Assembly: GCA_024811115.1 (NCBI GenBank)
Contig: JAKOGH010000673.1
Location: 1-64,000, forward strand
Length of the DNA: 64,000 nt
DNA from: Terana coerulea
Lineage: Eukaryota; Basidiomycota; Agaricomycetes; Polyporales; Phanerochaetaceae
Direction: 5' to 3'
Shown here: positions 47,328-62,300 of the stretch, piece by piece
How positions within the stretch are numbered: position 1 is the stretch's first letter
Layout: every line of letters starts with the position of its first letter
The notes under the pieces: model-generated
Told to the model about the DNA's origin: nothing
What the model saw: the letters and a program-made list of their open reading frames with translations, nothing else
Database searches by the model: none
Position numbers and translations under genes: made by a program

Positions 47328-47843
47328 GGTGGTTTGTTCGAAAGAAGAAGTTGGTATGTGGATAGCCCCGAGTGAAAGTGCTGCGCCCCCTTACCTGACG
47401 CTGTACGACTTTGGAATGCAGTGCACTCTATCTTCCGTGCGGCCTTATGGCCTCGACTTCCGCTTTGCGGTGTTTGTATGCGATGGCCTGGAATGCAGGG
47501 TGCTTCCAGAATCTCAGGGATGCTGCGAGCTGCTGTGGAGTATGTGAAAGTTGCCGGGAAGGCAGCGGAGCACCGCCGGGAAGCAGAGCCGGGTAAGTAA
47601 GTAACGAGTAAAGCAACGAGTAAGCAGATTAGTGACTAAGTAAGCGGTGAATACAAAACATATTGAAACTAAGTAAGCAGCACTAAGAAAAGAAATGCAT
47701 TCCTGGCCTCAGGGCAGTTCAACAACAGGACCTAGGAAAATGGAGTGATAGCATTGTACTGTGCGCAAGGCTCCTTGTAGATGATGGTATATGAATAATA
47801 TTACAAACTGGTTAAAAGCGCGTAGTGAGAGTCCTTGGCTCTC
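47328..47843. other. intergenic
   Basis: Promoter side of the PIN gene and 3' side of SAC3. 47590-47690 has repeated (G)TAAGTAAG/GCAG-type units that form a short low-complexity patch. No gene seen. Confidence 0.4.
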
Positions 47844-50800
47844 TCATGACTTCGACTTCAAGACGCCCTGGGCAAGAGCCCGTAACATCGCGATAGTAAC
47901 TTGCGGCTTGGCAGAAGCTTCGCTGAGCGCTGCTGTGGACGCAGAAGTGCTAGGGGGCGGAGGGGCGAGGAAGCCGTTGGGCGTGCTGTCTTGATCTTCG
48001 AGGTTGCGCTCGGTGGTAGCAGGAGAGACTGATAGCTTGAATCGCTTGTTCGTCGAGGTTGGGCTGCATTATCAAGCCACAATCAGCACGCGCATTCAAT
48101 AACAGAAAATACAAACACAAACCTTCCATCACGATCGTCTTCAGAGGCAGGCCGCTTTTGTTGTGCGCGGGACGACACCGATGCTACCGCCAGCTCTCTC
48201 AATTTCACGGAATTTGCCTGAAGAGAGTCACCAAATCGATGGCGGGACGCCTCCAGCTCGTGTCGCGGCAACATGTACAGGGTGGCTAGCTCGTCGCCTA
48301 GAAGTTCTTCGGCACGAGCGATCGGCAATTGAAGGCATGCGTCAAGGAAAGGCCCGACGGTGTGTGCTACAACAGCGTTCAGAGATGAAACCAGGAATGA
48401 CACGTCGGACATACCTGGTCCCAGATGCGCCGGGGTCTCAAGATCAAGCGGCATTTTGACTCGAGCATCGCTTGGCCCCTCCAGCAGTAGCAAGAGCTCC
48501 CGCAAGAGCACGTTCTGCACGTCCTCGAGAGACCGCGTAACTTCGCCATATCGAGCCCAATCAACTAGACCATGGGCTGTGAGACAGAGTGAAGCGCCTT
48601 AACCGAAGTGTACCCACGTTTGTCGTTGACCCAACAGCTGTCCAGCCAATCCGAGGCATGAGTTCTAAACTGTGACACATACATCTCTGTCAACCCTATT
48701 CAAGTTTTTAGACCATGACCCGACATATACAACATAGAACACACCTTTCCATGACAAAGTCGCCGAGAACTTATCCTCAACGTCCAACTTAATGTGCGAG
48801 AGTAAAGAGTCAAACTTGGTGTCCAGGTCTTTACTTGTCGATGAAATGACCAAGTTTTGCGCATCGACAATGGTCCGACTACTAAGGAGTTCCTTGACCT
48901 GTAGTACACATTGAGTATCATTGTCGCTCGCGATAGGACTGCTATTACTCACCATGTCTCCAAAGTCAGGAGCCTCCTCTGGCCCATCAGTTTCTGCCCA
49001 AGCGATAATGACTAGCGAAGGCCGAAATCTGAGCTCTGGGGAAGAGCGAAAAGCTTCCATGATATCACGAAGGCGGCTGCAGTCGTCTAGAATTCGATAT
49101 TTCCTGCATACTGTCAGCTAGAGAATGTCAATAGACATTATAAGTACTGACCTCTCAAGCACATCTTCGACACCATCCATAGGCGTTCGCTCAAAGACGA
49201 TCAGCCCAGGAGCACCAGGTGACGGCGGGTTGTTGACTTTCGGTAAAACTGGGATTGAGAAGACGCTGTCCGAATGCCATTCGCCCGAGTCAGGCACCTC
49301 GAACTTGTGCTCTAGCCAAATAGCAGTGCCGTCCGCCTCTGTGTTCATCGAAAGCCAGATCCGCCACTCCGGCGGGTAGTCATCGTCTGCTGTCGCATTC
49401 CTCACGCGATGGCGAATCGATTCAAGGAAGGAGCCTCGGGCCCAACGGCGTTGGTGCTCTTCGTGATTCTAATGAGCGTTGACATAGAGGTGAGGGATTG
49501 GGCGAAAGCTTCAATAACATTGAGATGCCGCACCTCCTTCAAACGTTGAACCAAATCTTCGTCGGACAAGGGCGCCTTGTACACTGCCGAAATACGCTTC
49601 CTCAGCCTCTTGGTTTTGGCCGGTTCTCGTGGAGCCGTCAAGGACATCTTGCGCTTCTTCACTTCGGGCGGCTGCTTCGTGCCGTTGGTCCCACCAAGAC
49701 TAGTAGACAGGCGATCTCTGTGAACTTTCTCCTTGTACGCGTCGCTGCGGCGACAGGCCTCAGCCCACGCCGCGCGGTCTATAGTTTTCTGACGCCAAAT
49801 GCCGAAGTGCTTTTTCATAATGGAGCCACGTTGTAAGAACCCGAGCACCACGAATTCTTCATCGGGTGTTGTCGCCTTCGCCTTGCCTTTGCCCTTGTCT
49901 TTACCCTTGGCATCGAGTGGTGATGTAGGAGAAGCAGGGGCTCTCAACTCGTTCAATAATCGTCTCGAAGACGATGCCACACCGTCGCCAGAGCCAAAGA
50001 GAGGCAGGGGACTTTCCATGTCACCACCTAGAGGTCCTTGTGCCCTAGGAGACGGTAACGCTAATGGGCTCAATATTTCCGGCCCCGTGGGCGTCCCGGG
50101 CATCTGTAGAAGGCCCAGGGAGTGTTTTCGCAACGCTAGCGACGAACCCTGTTGCGGTTTCGGTATCGAAGACGGATCGAACCATCTCGCGGTAGGCGTA
50201 GGCGGTAACGCCATTGGCTGACCTTTGGGCGCAGGAGGGAGGTTGTTGGGCGAGAGCGGCACCGGAGTGATTGGCGTGGGGGGCATTCCGAGCGCATGTG
50301 CAGTTGGCGTGACTGGTGCCGAGGTGGTGAGTGACGTGACGCCGGGAAAGTCCCATAGCGTCTGTCTGCGGTCGATGATACGGGGCGGAGGAGTCGCGTC
50401 AGCAGTAGAGGCCAATGAACCCTGAGTGGGTGGTGTCGGAAAAGTGGGGGCAGGAGGTAGCGCGGCAGCAGCTGGTTCGGGGGACGTTGACAAGAGTGCG
50501 GAGGGAAGTATAGGTGCTGAGGGTGCGAACGCAGGTGGCGCATGAGGTGCAGGCGGCTCTGCAGCCTTGGGTACGGAAAGGGTGGGGTTAAATGCCGCAG
50601 CCTTGGGATTCAAGGGTGAAGGAATGGCCGGTTTGTAGGCTTGATAGCTGGGCGTTGGACTAGTACCGAACTGGGGTCTGGATGGCGTAGATGGTGCAGT
50701 TGCAATTCCGCTCGGCTGGCCCATCGACGGCTGAGAGAAACTGGCCTGCTGTGACGTTGAGGGGGGGTGACGGGAAGGATGGAGTGGTGAAGGTGGATTG

Positions 50801-52777
50801 TGTAGTTTGCGAAGAGCCTGCTATGGGTTGTGGCGTCGGCGTGCCGTTGGTAAACGGCGTCGGAGGTCCGAAAGCCGAGCCTCCAAATATTGACGAAGAA
50901 GGGCCACCAAACGTCGGGCCACCGAACACAGATTTGGGGCCACCGAAGAGGTTTGTCGTCGCAGATGAAAGGTTGCTGAATGCGGACTGCGGCGGCTGCG
51001 AAGGTGCCGAGGCAAGATTACTGAAGGTAGACTGGGGCTGAACCGCAGGAGCAAAGGTAGAACTGATCCCGGAATGACTTGCAGTGGCCATAGTCGAAAC
51101 TGGGACGGCGGGCACTGTCCCGAAATTGGAAGATAGCCATTCTGTTGCACTGCGCGTGACCGTGCCACTGGTGTCGGGTAAGGCGCTGGTGATGACCTGC
51201 TCAGGAGAAGGTGTTATGTCGTAATCGTTGCTTTCCACAGGCCTAGAAATCCCGTCAATAACCTCGGGTATTGTCAGGTCCCCTCGGATAGCCTCAATAT
51301 CTTCGATCGTATCCTTGCCGAATAGCCTTTCCAGAATGCAAGCGACCAAGTAGATCATGACGATGTTGTTTTCTTCTCGGAGGACCGCGGCCAGCTGCCC
51401 AAATATCGCCATGCACTCCGCATCAACGACCAATTTGGAGGTCTTGCTGATTGGAGAACTCTTCGCCTGCACGGTCTGGCGAAACTTGTTGGTAAGCTGA
51501 AAGATCGGGTTGGCCGTAATTTCGGCTGGAATATCTTCGCGTCGTTCTCTTTGATCACGGATGTGTATGAGACGGTGGTACACATACATCTCCAATTCGG
51601 TGGGCGCGGAATATCGCCCCCGTTGGTCCTCATAGAATTCCTTCAGGCTCTGAAGAGCTAGATATGCGTTGTTCAGTGAAAGCAGTATACGCAAATAGGC
51701 TACAATGCGTACTGTTCATGAGCTGTTGCTCCTCAAGGGCCACGGAGAAGCCTGTGGTGTCTCGCTCGAGATGCAGGGCCATGATGTGGAACCGAGCACA
51801 CCGGTCGTGACATTCAATGGCCAATGAGCCAGTCTCGTGCTGCATCGTGAAGTCATTACGAACCGCCCGTGAGCGGTCACGGATGAAGCTATACGTTTGC
51901 GAGAAGCCGCCGTGTTGAATTAGGTCGTGGAACAGATAATTCAAGGTTTTCTATTGAGGTATATTGCTCTCGTGTTCCTGGATCGTGGCGACGCTACGAA
52001 CTCACCTTGAGCACAAGTGGCGGACGCAGGTCGGAAGGTAGGGTTTTGTCGCCTGCTGCTCGCTCATAAATCTTCACGGCCCTCTTGTGATCTACACGCT
52101 TGGTACCGGGAATCTTGACGAAAATAAGCGCAATTATCAAGTGACGTCGTGAGGAGTGAGGAAGCAGCAACGTACAACTTCCCATCGGTCCAGATTGTTC
52201 TCCCTTTCTCTTCGGTAGCGTTCGAACCGTGGGCACATATCCATGCACGTCCCGACCATGGTTATGGCGTCCTCCAGCCGCTTCGGAACTAGCGGGTCGT
52301 CCATCTTGCCCTCGGCAATGGCTTTCTTGCGCTCAACCTCACGAGCTTTGACGAGCTGTACAGCCGTAAGCTGCTCCATGCTTCACATAAGTTCTGCCAG
52401 CGTACCTCTTGATAGAACCTCTCCCGTTCCTCTGGAGTGTCAGGCTCCCTCTCCTCTGTAACACCCACTTCCTCAATCTCATCATCCTCCATCTCATTCG
52501 CATCATCATGAGCTTCGTCGTCCGTCCCACTGAACGCGTCTTCGTGCACAACTGGCGCACTTAAGTGCAAGTTCGGGTGTGGCGTCGACCGCACCGTACT
52601 GCCACGTCCACGGCCTCGTCCCCTTCGAGGTGCACCGCCGCGCTCCCATCTCTCGCCGTCGCTGCTGTGCGCGGAGGTGTCTTACCCAGCAATCCATTGC
52701 TTGTTCCGTGAGTGTGGCCGAGTAGATACTCCGTTAATCTTGAGGCCGCGTCCATGAGGAGGTGCGACGGTGTCCAT
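47844..52777 (-). CDS. SAC3: SAC3/GANP-family mRNA export scaffold
   Basis: Twelve exons (upper ends 52777, 52355, 52113, 51950, 51657, 49468, 49103, 48898, 48669, 48564, 48366, 48063) total 4324 nt and, with one base removed, give about 1440 residues. The SAC3 core is LVKAREVERKKAIAEGKMDD, MVGTCMDMCPRFERYRRERE, LNYLFHDLIQHGGFSQTYSF and NPIFQLTNKFRQTVQAKSS. It is followed by an FG-rich stretch (NLFGGPKSVFGGPTFGG) that would bind nuclear pores, a Pro/Ser linker, and a helical C-terminus. SAC3 scaffolds the TREX-2 complex, which couples transcription to mRNA export. Two defects: an in-frame TAA at 52684-52682 near residue 31 (QWIAG, then stop, then SDGERWERGG), and a frame change at the C7 run 50767-50761. 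Both sit in otherwise well-conserved sequence. Confidence 0.88.
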
Positions 52778-53140
52778 AGAGGAGAAATCCAAGCAAGTAG
52801 GTAACCAGACCTCGTCACCGCCGCGTGAAGCCCCGACAAAGAGCAAGAGGGTTCGGGAAGTCTGGCTGCTTTAAGGTTGCGGAAGAACAAGCGAAGGTGG
52901 GAGCGCCCAACGAGGCCTCTGGGCGTTCGTAGCCACGTGCGCGAGAAGTGTGTAATATCCGGGGCATTTTCTTGTTTTCCTCCTACCTTCTGAGCAGGAA
53001 CACATTCACGTCCAGCTTCACACCCTTGCCATCCTTCCCACAGTTATCTTCTACCGAATACTTGTCAGCCTAATTTTCTCGCCTAGCACTAGGAAAGAAT
53101 TCGATACCCACCTCGAAGCTGAGCCTTGTGTCACTTCGCC
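52778..53140. promoter_or_regulatory. shared divergent promoter, SAC3 / GPN1
   Basis: The 363 bp between two divergent start codons include a CCACGTG at 52934 and pyrimidine-rich leader sequence before GPN1. Two mRNA/RNA polymerase II-related genes are paired here. Confidence 0.5.
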
Positions 53141-54613
53141 ATGGCTGAGCCCAAGAAACCTACGGTTATCATTACTATTGGAATGGCTGGTGCTGGGAAG
53201 TCGACATTTGTTCAGCGCATCAACTCGTACTTGCACTCGCAGAACACGCCACCATATATCCTCAACCTCGACCCCGCGGTTACCCATGTACCGTTCGAGC
53301 CGAACATCGATATTCGCGACACAGTGAATTACCATGAGGTCATGAAGGAGTGTGTGGGCCCTCCACCTCTGTCCTAGGCTACCAAATGAGTGACCACGGT
53401 TGCTTATTGATATGAAGGTACAATTTGGGCCCCAACGGTGGTATCCTGACGGCTCTCAACCTGTTCACCACGAAGTTTGACCAGGTCTTGGAGTTGGTAG
53501 AAAAAGAGCGGAGACTGTCGAGTGCGTACCCTTCCCTGAAGTCTTGTTACTAAAAATGCTGATACTTGTATTCTTGTTTTGTAGCTATGTAATACTGGAC
53601 ACTCCTGGGCAAATCGAGATCTTCACTTGGTCCGCGTCAGGAGCCATCATAACCGACGCTATCGCAGCCTCTTTGCCTACTGTGTTGGCATATGTCATTG
53701 ATACTCCTCGTACTACTGCTCCGGCAACATTCATGTCCAACATGTTGTACGCTTGCAGGTCAGTCGCACACTAAGGCACCTTCACGAAACGCGCAATATC
53801 TCACATTTTCTGTATAAGCATTCTTTACAAGACGAAGCTTCCCTTCATTTTGGTCTTCAATAAGACTGACGTTCAGCCGCATGAATTTGCGCTAGAATGG
53901 ATGCAAGACTTCGAAGCTTTCCAAGCAGCACTCGCATCGCACTCGGGCACAACCGATGACGAAGGCGAACCCACCTACATGAACAGCCTCATGAATAGTA
54001 TGAGTCTCGTTTTAGACGAGTTCTACAAGCATCTCACTGTACGTACTGACTTCGCTTCTGCCCGGGTCCGGAGAGCAGGCCGCTGATCCCTTCAACAGGC
54101 AGTCGGCGTCTCAAGCATGACGGGTGCTGGTATCAAGGAGTTCTTTGAAGCAATCGACAGGTCTCGGGAAGAATATGAGAAGTGCGTGCTGATACCTGCT
54201 CTGGAGACTCTTCCCAAATGGATGACGTATGGCAACTAATGCTGTTAACAGAGAATATCTTCCAGAGCTTGAGCGTGCTAAGAAAGCGCGGGAGGCTCAA
54301 ATGGATGCGATGAAAAAGGAGTCAATGAATCGAATGATGAAAGATCTCGAGCTCGACCGTGCTAAGAACCCTGGGGCTGCTGCGCTGGACAGGTGGGATC
54401 CTTCGCAGGAGGAAGACGATGATGCGGATGATGAGTTGGACGTGAACATCATTGACCAAAGTACGCTCTCCACCTTTCATCCCGACATTTCATTCCTATC
54501 TACACTGACGATCTCCGCTTCTAGCTGACGAACGCTGGCCAGGCCAGTACATCGACGTCACTCAGGCAAGGCGGAGAAACGATGGTGGTGTCAGCTGGCC
54601 TCGTCCCGGCTGA
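53141..54613 (+). CDS. GPN1: GPN-loop GTPase 1 (RNA polymerase II assembly factor)
   Basis: Starts [20 protein letters not shown] with the Walker A motif GMAGAGKST. Later exons carry [20 protein letters not shown], the GPN loop in [35 protein letters not shown] (G3) and [12 protein letters not shown] (G4, NKTD). The C-terminal part has the acidic region [20 protein letters not shown] and ends [14 protein letters not shown] at 54613. Introns are all GT-AG and about 55-70 nt; splicing VMK to YNLGPNG uses GTGTGT. Roughly 370 residues, typical. GPN1/Npa3 assists assembly and nuclear import of RNA polymerase II. Intact. Confidence 0.92.
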
Positions 54614-56901
54614 TACATATATCCCTAATCATAAAGTGTATTATTGACGGCCGAACTCACATTCTGTTCGGCTACCGCTATGTGATCCATTGGTCAGGCG
54701 CATACGATGTGATAGCTGCAGTTATGTACGCGGCATAAAGTGGATGACTTCCCGTAAGCCTCTCGAGTCGAGTCGAGTAGTGAGAGTAGCTTAAGCGAAG
54801 TCAGATCTGTCAACGAAGATCCTCTGTAGGCCTTCGGCATGGCCGGCATCTTACTAGGACAGAGTCTGGTGCCATGTGAGATCACGGAGCTTGCGCGCGG
54901 CAAGGCTACGATACCTGCAGACGCTCGTTTTCGTGTTGCGGCACCGTTGACTCATCCGGATATCCTTCGCACAATGGATATTGAGCTCCTTCTGCAACTC
55001 CTTGCACCGTCCTAGCTGCCCGACAATGAACACAATTTCGAATATTATTTTATGCCTGCCACCATTGCGTACACTTTGATCTGCTGCATTGAGGACGCTC
55101 AAGTCGAACGCACTAATCCTCACCGAACATACCTGTGTCACCCACAATTGATGCCTAACCCTTGCATTGCAACCTTTGGAAGTGCTTATATGCATCGTGT
55201 AGAGAAGCATTGCTGATTGACAAACCTAAGTGAGGTGCGCAGTGAGATGAAAGACCCAGGAACGAGTGCATTGACGGCGAAAACAAACGGCGCCATGGAC
55301 ATCGACACGGAGACCAGAGTTCAATCAAAGCGGGAAGCCAAATCGGGAACGATCTCGCATGAAGCGCCCGATGGTCGAGGGACACGACTCTGGAGGGTTG
55401 GACCCCCTTGAGACGTCTTCACTAGAGTCGAATTTTTCCGAAAATCAACCTAAATATTTTTGAAATATTCGCAGCATTCCGATTGGCTGTAATTGTATAC
55501 CACCATTCTCCGTTGGCCCCCTGACAAGGAGGCTGTTCATTTCAGACTAAGCTTGACTGTATCTGCATTCTGAATCTGACGTGCCAACTCCGATTTTATC
55601 CCAATATAGAAGCATTTTGGGCGTCTCAAGGGATGCCGACGTGTGCCGCTGATCAAACTCGACTCGCGGACACCTCTACTCGGGTCGAGAGGCTTACGGG
55701 AAGTCATCCAGTTTTGCGAACACCATAAAACCGGTGACTCACAAGTCTCCTGCTTGGACCCGTGCTTGCGCAGTTGCATCATTGAGGGCGTCGCCGCTTC
55801 CGTTCCTGAAGAATAGCTTGCTAAGCTCCGTGGGTGAGTACCCCTGAAGGTATGGTACTCAATCAATGAAATACTGAAGTATTTCACTAGTCGGCGCCTT
55901 CCCCTCAAGCATCTTCCGACATAAATTGGGTATGCTTCTTTGCTACGTGCTAAGCAGATAGCACACGGGCTTTAGGACTTCGTGCCCGGCGTACGCTGCA
56001 AAGCCATAGGTTGAAGCCGATGTTGGCGTATGGACCTGGCCCAGACTACGCCGGATACGCTCATGCCTGCGTACCGCCATTCGAATTCTTAGGTCGTCCA
56101 TATCTAACATGGCTGTGTGTTACAGTTCCTGCGCTAAATTTGAGGAGACAGCAGTGGCTCATACACTACGCTCATGTCGCCCTGGGGCCTGAATGCGGAT
56201 TAGCTTAGGCCTGGCTGTGCATATCATCTATCACGCCGCAAATCATACCAATGCCAGTTGTTGCTATTGCGACGGCCCCCTTCTTGCTCCCGCGGTGCAG
56301 CGGTACCCAAGACTCCGGCCTGCGGCCCAAATGTCACTCAGGGGTTTTTGGACCTTCAGCATTCGCTTGACCTCCGATGCCTCCGGTGGAATATTGTCGC
56401 CATTTGAGCACCAGGGCGGAGATTTGGAGTCCGCTTGAATTCCTACAAATGTTTCACCATCTTGCGATGGCAATTCGAGCTCAGTTGTCGGTACCTTGAC
56501 CAGACCGAGTCCCGGTTCTTCCGCCCATATGCGCGTTCGTGTGTGCCATCAGCGCCGTCTGGGCGCAAGGCCGGGATGCATAAACAATAAACGACACCCT
56601 ATGAAGCGATTTCAATGCGAGCCATCATGTTTCCTGCCAAAGTCCTTGTGCAGGGTGGTGATCAACGTAAGAAGGAACGATAGACATTGCCTAATTGGGT
56701 TGGGAGTGTGTGCTTACGTGATCAGAATATAAGTGTCGAGGAACTGAAGATTCGCCTGACCTCACCCGACCACCAACCAGCTTTCCTTCTGACTCCTCGC
56801 CAATTCTTTCACTCATTTTATTCTCGGCAAGCAGAACGACCCGGCCTCCCCCAAGACATCCGCTATCGTTCGTCTGAACGAACCGCCCGTATCTGATCAC
56901 C
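54614..56901. other. gene-poor interval with an inverted repeat
   Basis: Between GPN1 and CDK1. It contains the inverted repeat 54742-54766/55685-55709 listed separately, and a plus frame 55217-55411 (ALTAKTNGAMDIDTETRVQS) without confirmed boundaries. The last 300 bp form the CDK1 promoter and leader. Other frames lack support. Confidence 0.4.
54742..55709. mobile_element. 968-bp segment bounded by perfect 25-bp inverted repeats
   Basis: 54742-54766 (begins GGATGACTTCCCG) and 55685-55709 are exact reverse complements. Next to each is sequence with CGAGT repeats (GAGTCGAGTCGAGTAG on the left, CTACTCGGGTCGAG on the right). The interior has no transposase, so a non-autonomous element or foldback is the likeliest reading. 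No clean target duplication was found. Confidence 0.4.
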
Positions 56902-58696
<1,795 letters not shown>

Positions 58697-59389
58697 AGTT
58701 GCCATTTGCAGGCTATTTCCCTCGCATCCACTCCACCCCCACCATCATGTAGCCCTGTTTGTTCCCCCAGCTGTTTCGATTATCCTCTTTGCAAAGCCAT
58801 TCGCATCCCAGACATGTATAACCATTCATTCAGCATAGCATCATACACATCTGCATCACATCGCCCCTGTATTCGTTCGCTTCATTGTGATGCGCGTTTT
58901 ATTGGGCTGTATATCTTCGGGCTCCTGAGGCCTCTGGCTGTTCGCACTTCGCATTTTTTCCACCCACAGTCGGTGTGATATAGGATTCAACTACCTCTTC
59001 GGCTGAGCCGAGTCCCTTGTACATGTACACTCGTTGACCATTTTCCCTAATGGGACGTTCTCAGCTGCAGTCGCATCCCAATGGACTCGCATGCTGCAAT
59101 CGGGCTGGGACAGTCTGCTCAGAGATGACGACAAGGCTATGCAGTTTATTGAAGTTCTGGATGTATTTCATTTCTACAGACCTCGTCACTTCAGGGTATC
59201 GTACATTGAGTCACAACATGCAGCAGCGCAGCTCCCTACGACTGTCACGATCACTAGCATAGTCCAGATTGTTCATCACTCCAAACGGAGCCCATTCGTA
59301 AAGTCATAAACACGATCAATGTCCAGTAGTCCGCAAGTCCCGAAAGATATAGTCCACACACACATTGTCCTATGGTCCATTGACATCCA
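58697..59389. other. intergenic, convergent gene ends
   Basis: 3' regions of CDK1 (+) and the copper radical oxidase (-). The 91-codon frame at 59034 has no support. Confidence 0.4.
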
Positions 59390-62300
59390 TCAGACACCCG
59401 GCAGCGTGAACCCCGGGAAATTAGGCCAGTTGCCCAGTTGCCCGGGGTCGCCGCCGATGCGGACCCAGTGCGAGAAGGATGGCGTGGGGCCGTCGAGGAT
59501 GAAGAGCTGGTGCCAGCCCGGCGGCGAGACGCGCGCGTTGGGCGGCGCGGTGACCGTGCAGCTCGTGCCGCTACACGCGAACGCGGGGAAGATCGTTCGG
59601 CCGCCCATAGCGTTGCCGTGCGTGCTCGAGGTGGCTGCGATGCACGTCGTGAGCACTTCCGCTGGCAGCGTGCACAACGATGAAAGAGCTTACCGGCGAC
59701 CAAGGAAACGCGTACGTTGCTGATCGGTCCCTGGTGGAGCACGATGTTCGAGATGGTGTATGTGCCGCCGTACTGCCAGTCCGTCTGCGTGATTGTGTAG
59801 CTCGGCTGAACTCTGCCGTCCGTGAGGTATGGCGGGTAGTACACCTCGATTCGCATCTCTTCTGGGAAGCCGGGCGTTTGTGGGTCACTCCCGGAGACCA
59901 GAACACGGCCGTCGTACAGGAGCTGGGGAGAGGCACCAGATCAATGTCCGATCGTGCGTATGAGCCCCAAAAAGACTCACAGTAGCCTCCGAATGGTACA
60001 GACGTGCAACGATCGTCGTGCTGAGGATGGAGAAACGGGAGTTTACTGGCTGCGACGGATCGTAGAGGAGGGCTTGGTAGTTCGGGTCAGTTGCCAGACC
60101 AAATCCGGCAACACCTTGGTGAGCTCCGTTCACGATGAGGAAAGTGCCGTCGGGAAGAGCTGTAGTACTAGGTCAGCACATGTGCGAGGAGTGGTGAGCA
60201 AAGCAAACAAACCGGCCTAATAAGTGAATTAGCACAAGACCACCAATACATTGAGACTGAAATGACATACCATGCAGGGCATTACACGCTTCGAGGGCTG
60301 CACATCGTGACTATTTAGCACTCAACACTGATGTACACAATCAGCACGCACCATACGCTCAAGAACCCACTGTGGGTTGGGAACCTCCGGTTGGATGTTC
60401 ACACAATTATCAAGGGCGACGCCAAAATTCGAACCGCCACAAATCAGGATCGTGAGAGGATCAGTGTAAGGCGCAGACTGAGGGAAGATGACTGCGCTGC
60501 CCTCCATCGGGTAGGTGCGTCCGGCCAGGAAACTGGTTACAGATCCAGGCATATTGGGTAGGACGGTGACGGTGTTGAAGGTAACGGGATCCAAAATTCG
60601 CGCCTCATTGTAGTAACCTATATATGCCCGTCAGGCTGGAAATTAAGCGCGAGCGAGTAGCAGCCCGTACCGATGAATATCCTTCCGCTCGGGAGCATCA
60701 TAAGGAATGGGTAGAGATTGTTCGGGTCGGTGCGGTTGAGGTAGTCCAAGAACATCCAAGTGGGTCCGCCCGCCGGCGTAGGCAGGACTTCCAGACTGGG
60801 CTCCGGTGCACCGTTGCTGCCCACTTCTCCGCCGACGACCAGGATCGAGCCGTTTGTCATGACCAGAGCGGTAGGATACCACCGCTGACGCTGTACGCGC
60901 TTTAGTACATGCCGCCAAAATCGACGGTTGAGCAAAGTGTGCTCACCTGCAGATGGAGGTCCTGATAGTTCTCCTCCCAGTCGTTCGTCCCATTAACGCC
61001 AGCACTCCCGTCGGGAGTGTAGAACCGGATGCCCTGCGTGCTCGTGAGGCTCCATCCGCCGATGTTCAGTTGCCGCGCGCCTTTGTCAGGCAGCACGATG
61101 CTCGCGGAGCAGAAGACGTCAGATTGGACGTGCATTGTGCGCCACGCCTTGTCGAAGTTGTCCGTGAGGCTCAGGTCGAGCTCGTACGCCCCAGTAGAGT
61201 TGGCGTACTCGCTGGTGCCGTACTTCTCGACCATGGCAATCTTGTTGTTGATACCTAGAGTCACAACCAGCGGTACAACAACGCCACCGATCTGGTTTGC
61301 GTGAGCTATTGCTGATCAATAGGGTAACGTTAACTCACTAAGAACTATGAGCGGCAGGTCAGCAAATTCAGAGTACAAGCATGGGCTCCTTGAACATACC
61401 TGATAACGGCCGGTATTGGCGGGTGTGTGCCAGGTATTCAGATTGCCGTTCCACTTGTAGTACTGCATACCGGATACAACTATCGGTACCATTTACGAAG
61501 GCTTTCACTACAAGCTGCGTACCGTAAGCCTTTCGCCAGCGCCACAAATGTGGACGGGGTCGCCTGAGCAAGGCATGTTGCAATTGCTTTCAGTGGGGTC
61601 GAGGCCGGGACTATTGGCAGTGACGTCGGAAACATCTCCGCACCCTAAAGCAAAGTAAGATACGTAAACATCTAAAGTGACCAAGGTAGTACAGGCACTG
61701 ACAGCATTCGTCGCCGTACTCCATTCCTGCCGCGCCATAGCCGAACTTGGAGCATTGGCTCAAACATGCCGCTGCGGTGTTGTTATTGGTGTTGATGATC
61801 TGGTACGGGAATGTGCGCTGGGCACCGGGCTCTCTGTGGAAGCAAGCGGTGAATCTCAGGGTGAACAATACAGCTCGGCCGCAATGCGACGTACTCCAGA
61901 CAACCAACATACTGCCAGCTGCCGGGCAAGTTGGTGGTTTGCACCGTAGGCACTGGGAGCGCCGTGATAGTTCCTGTAGCGTATACCTAAAGCGACACAG
62001 GTCAGCAACAGGCGCATGATGCTTCTGTGGTATGACACCAATATGACATACAGAAAGTCTGTTTGGGCCACCGCAAGCCTCACTGAACAAGAAGAATGGT
62101 TGTCAGGCACCGCATCACATTACTTAGTAGGATTCGAAGGACTGACGTAGCGCTTCCCCCGCAGGCCATGTTGCAATCGCTGTCAGGGGCGGTGACAGCA
62201 CCATTGATCAGCTCGTTCCCACAGAAGCACTGGACTGATTTCCAGCCATCATCAGCACGCACGCGCCGAGCCTGCATGACGTCCGGGGCACATACCTGAA

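Noticed and set aside
49799..50425. Plus-strand frames opposite SAC3
   Set aside because: Antisense to a well-supported exon; Pro/Gly-rich by mirror composition only.
55217..55411. Frame MTNLSEVRSEMKDPGTSA as a small gene
   Set aside because: Protein-like composition but no start support, terminator or homologue I can name, and it lies within the segment bounded by inverted repeats.
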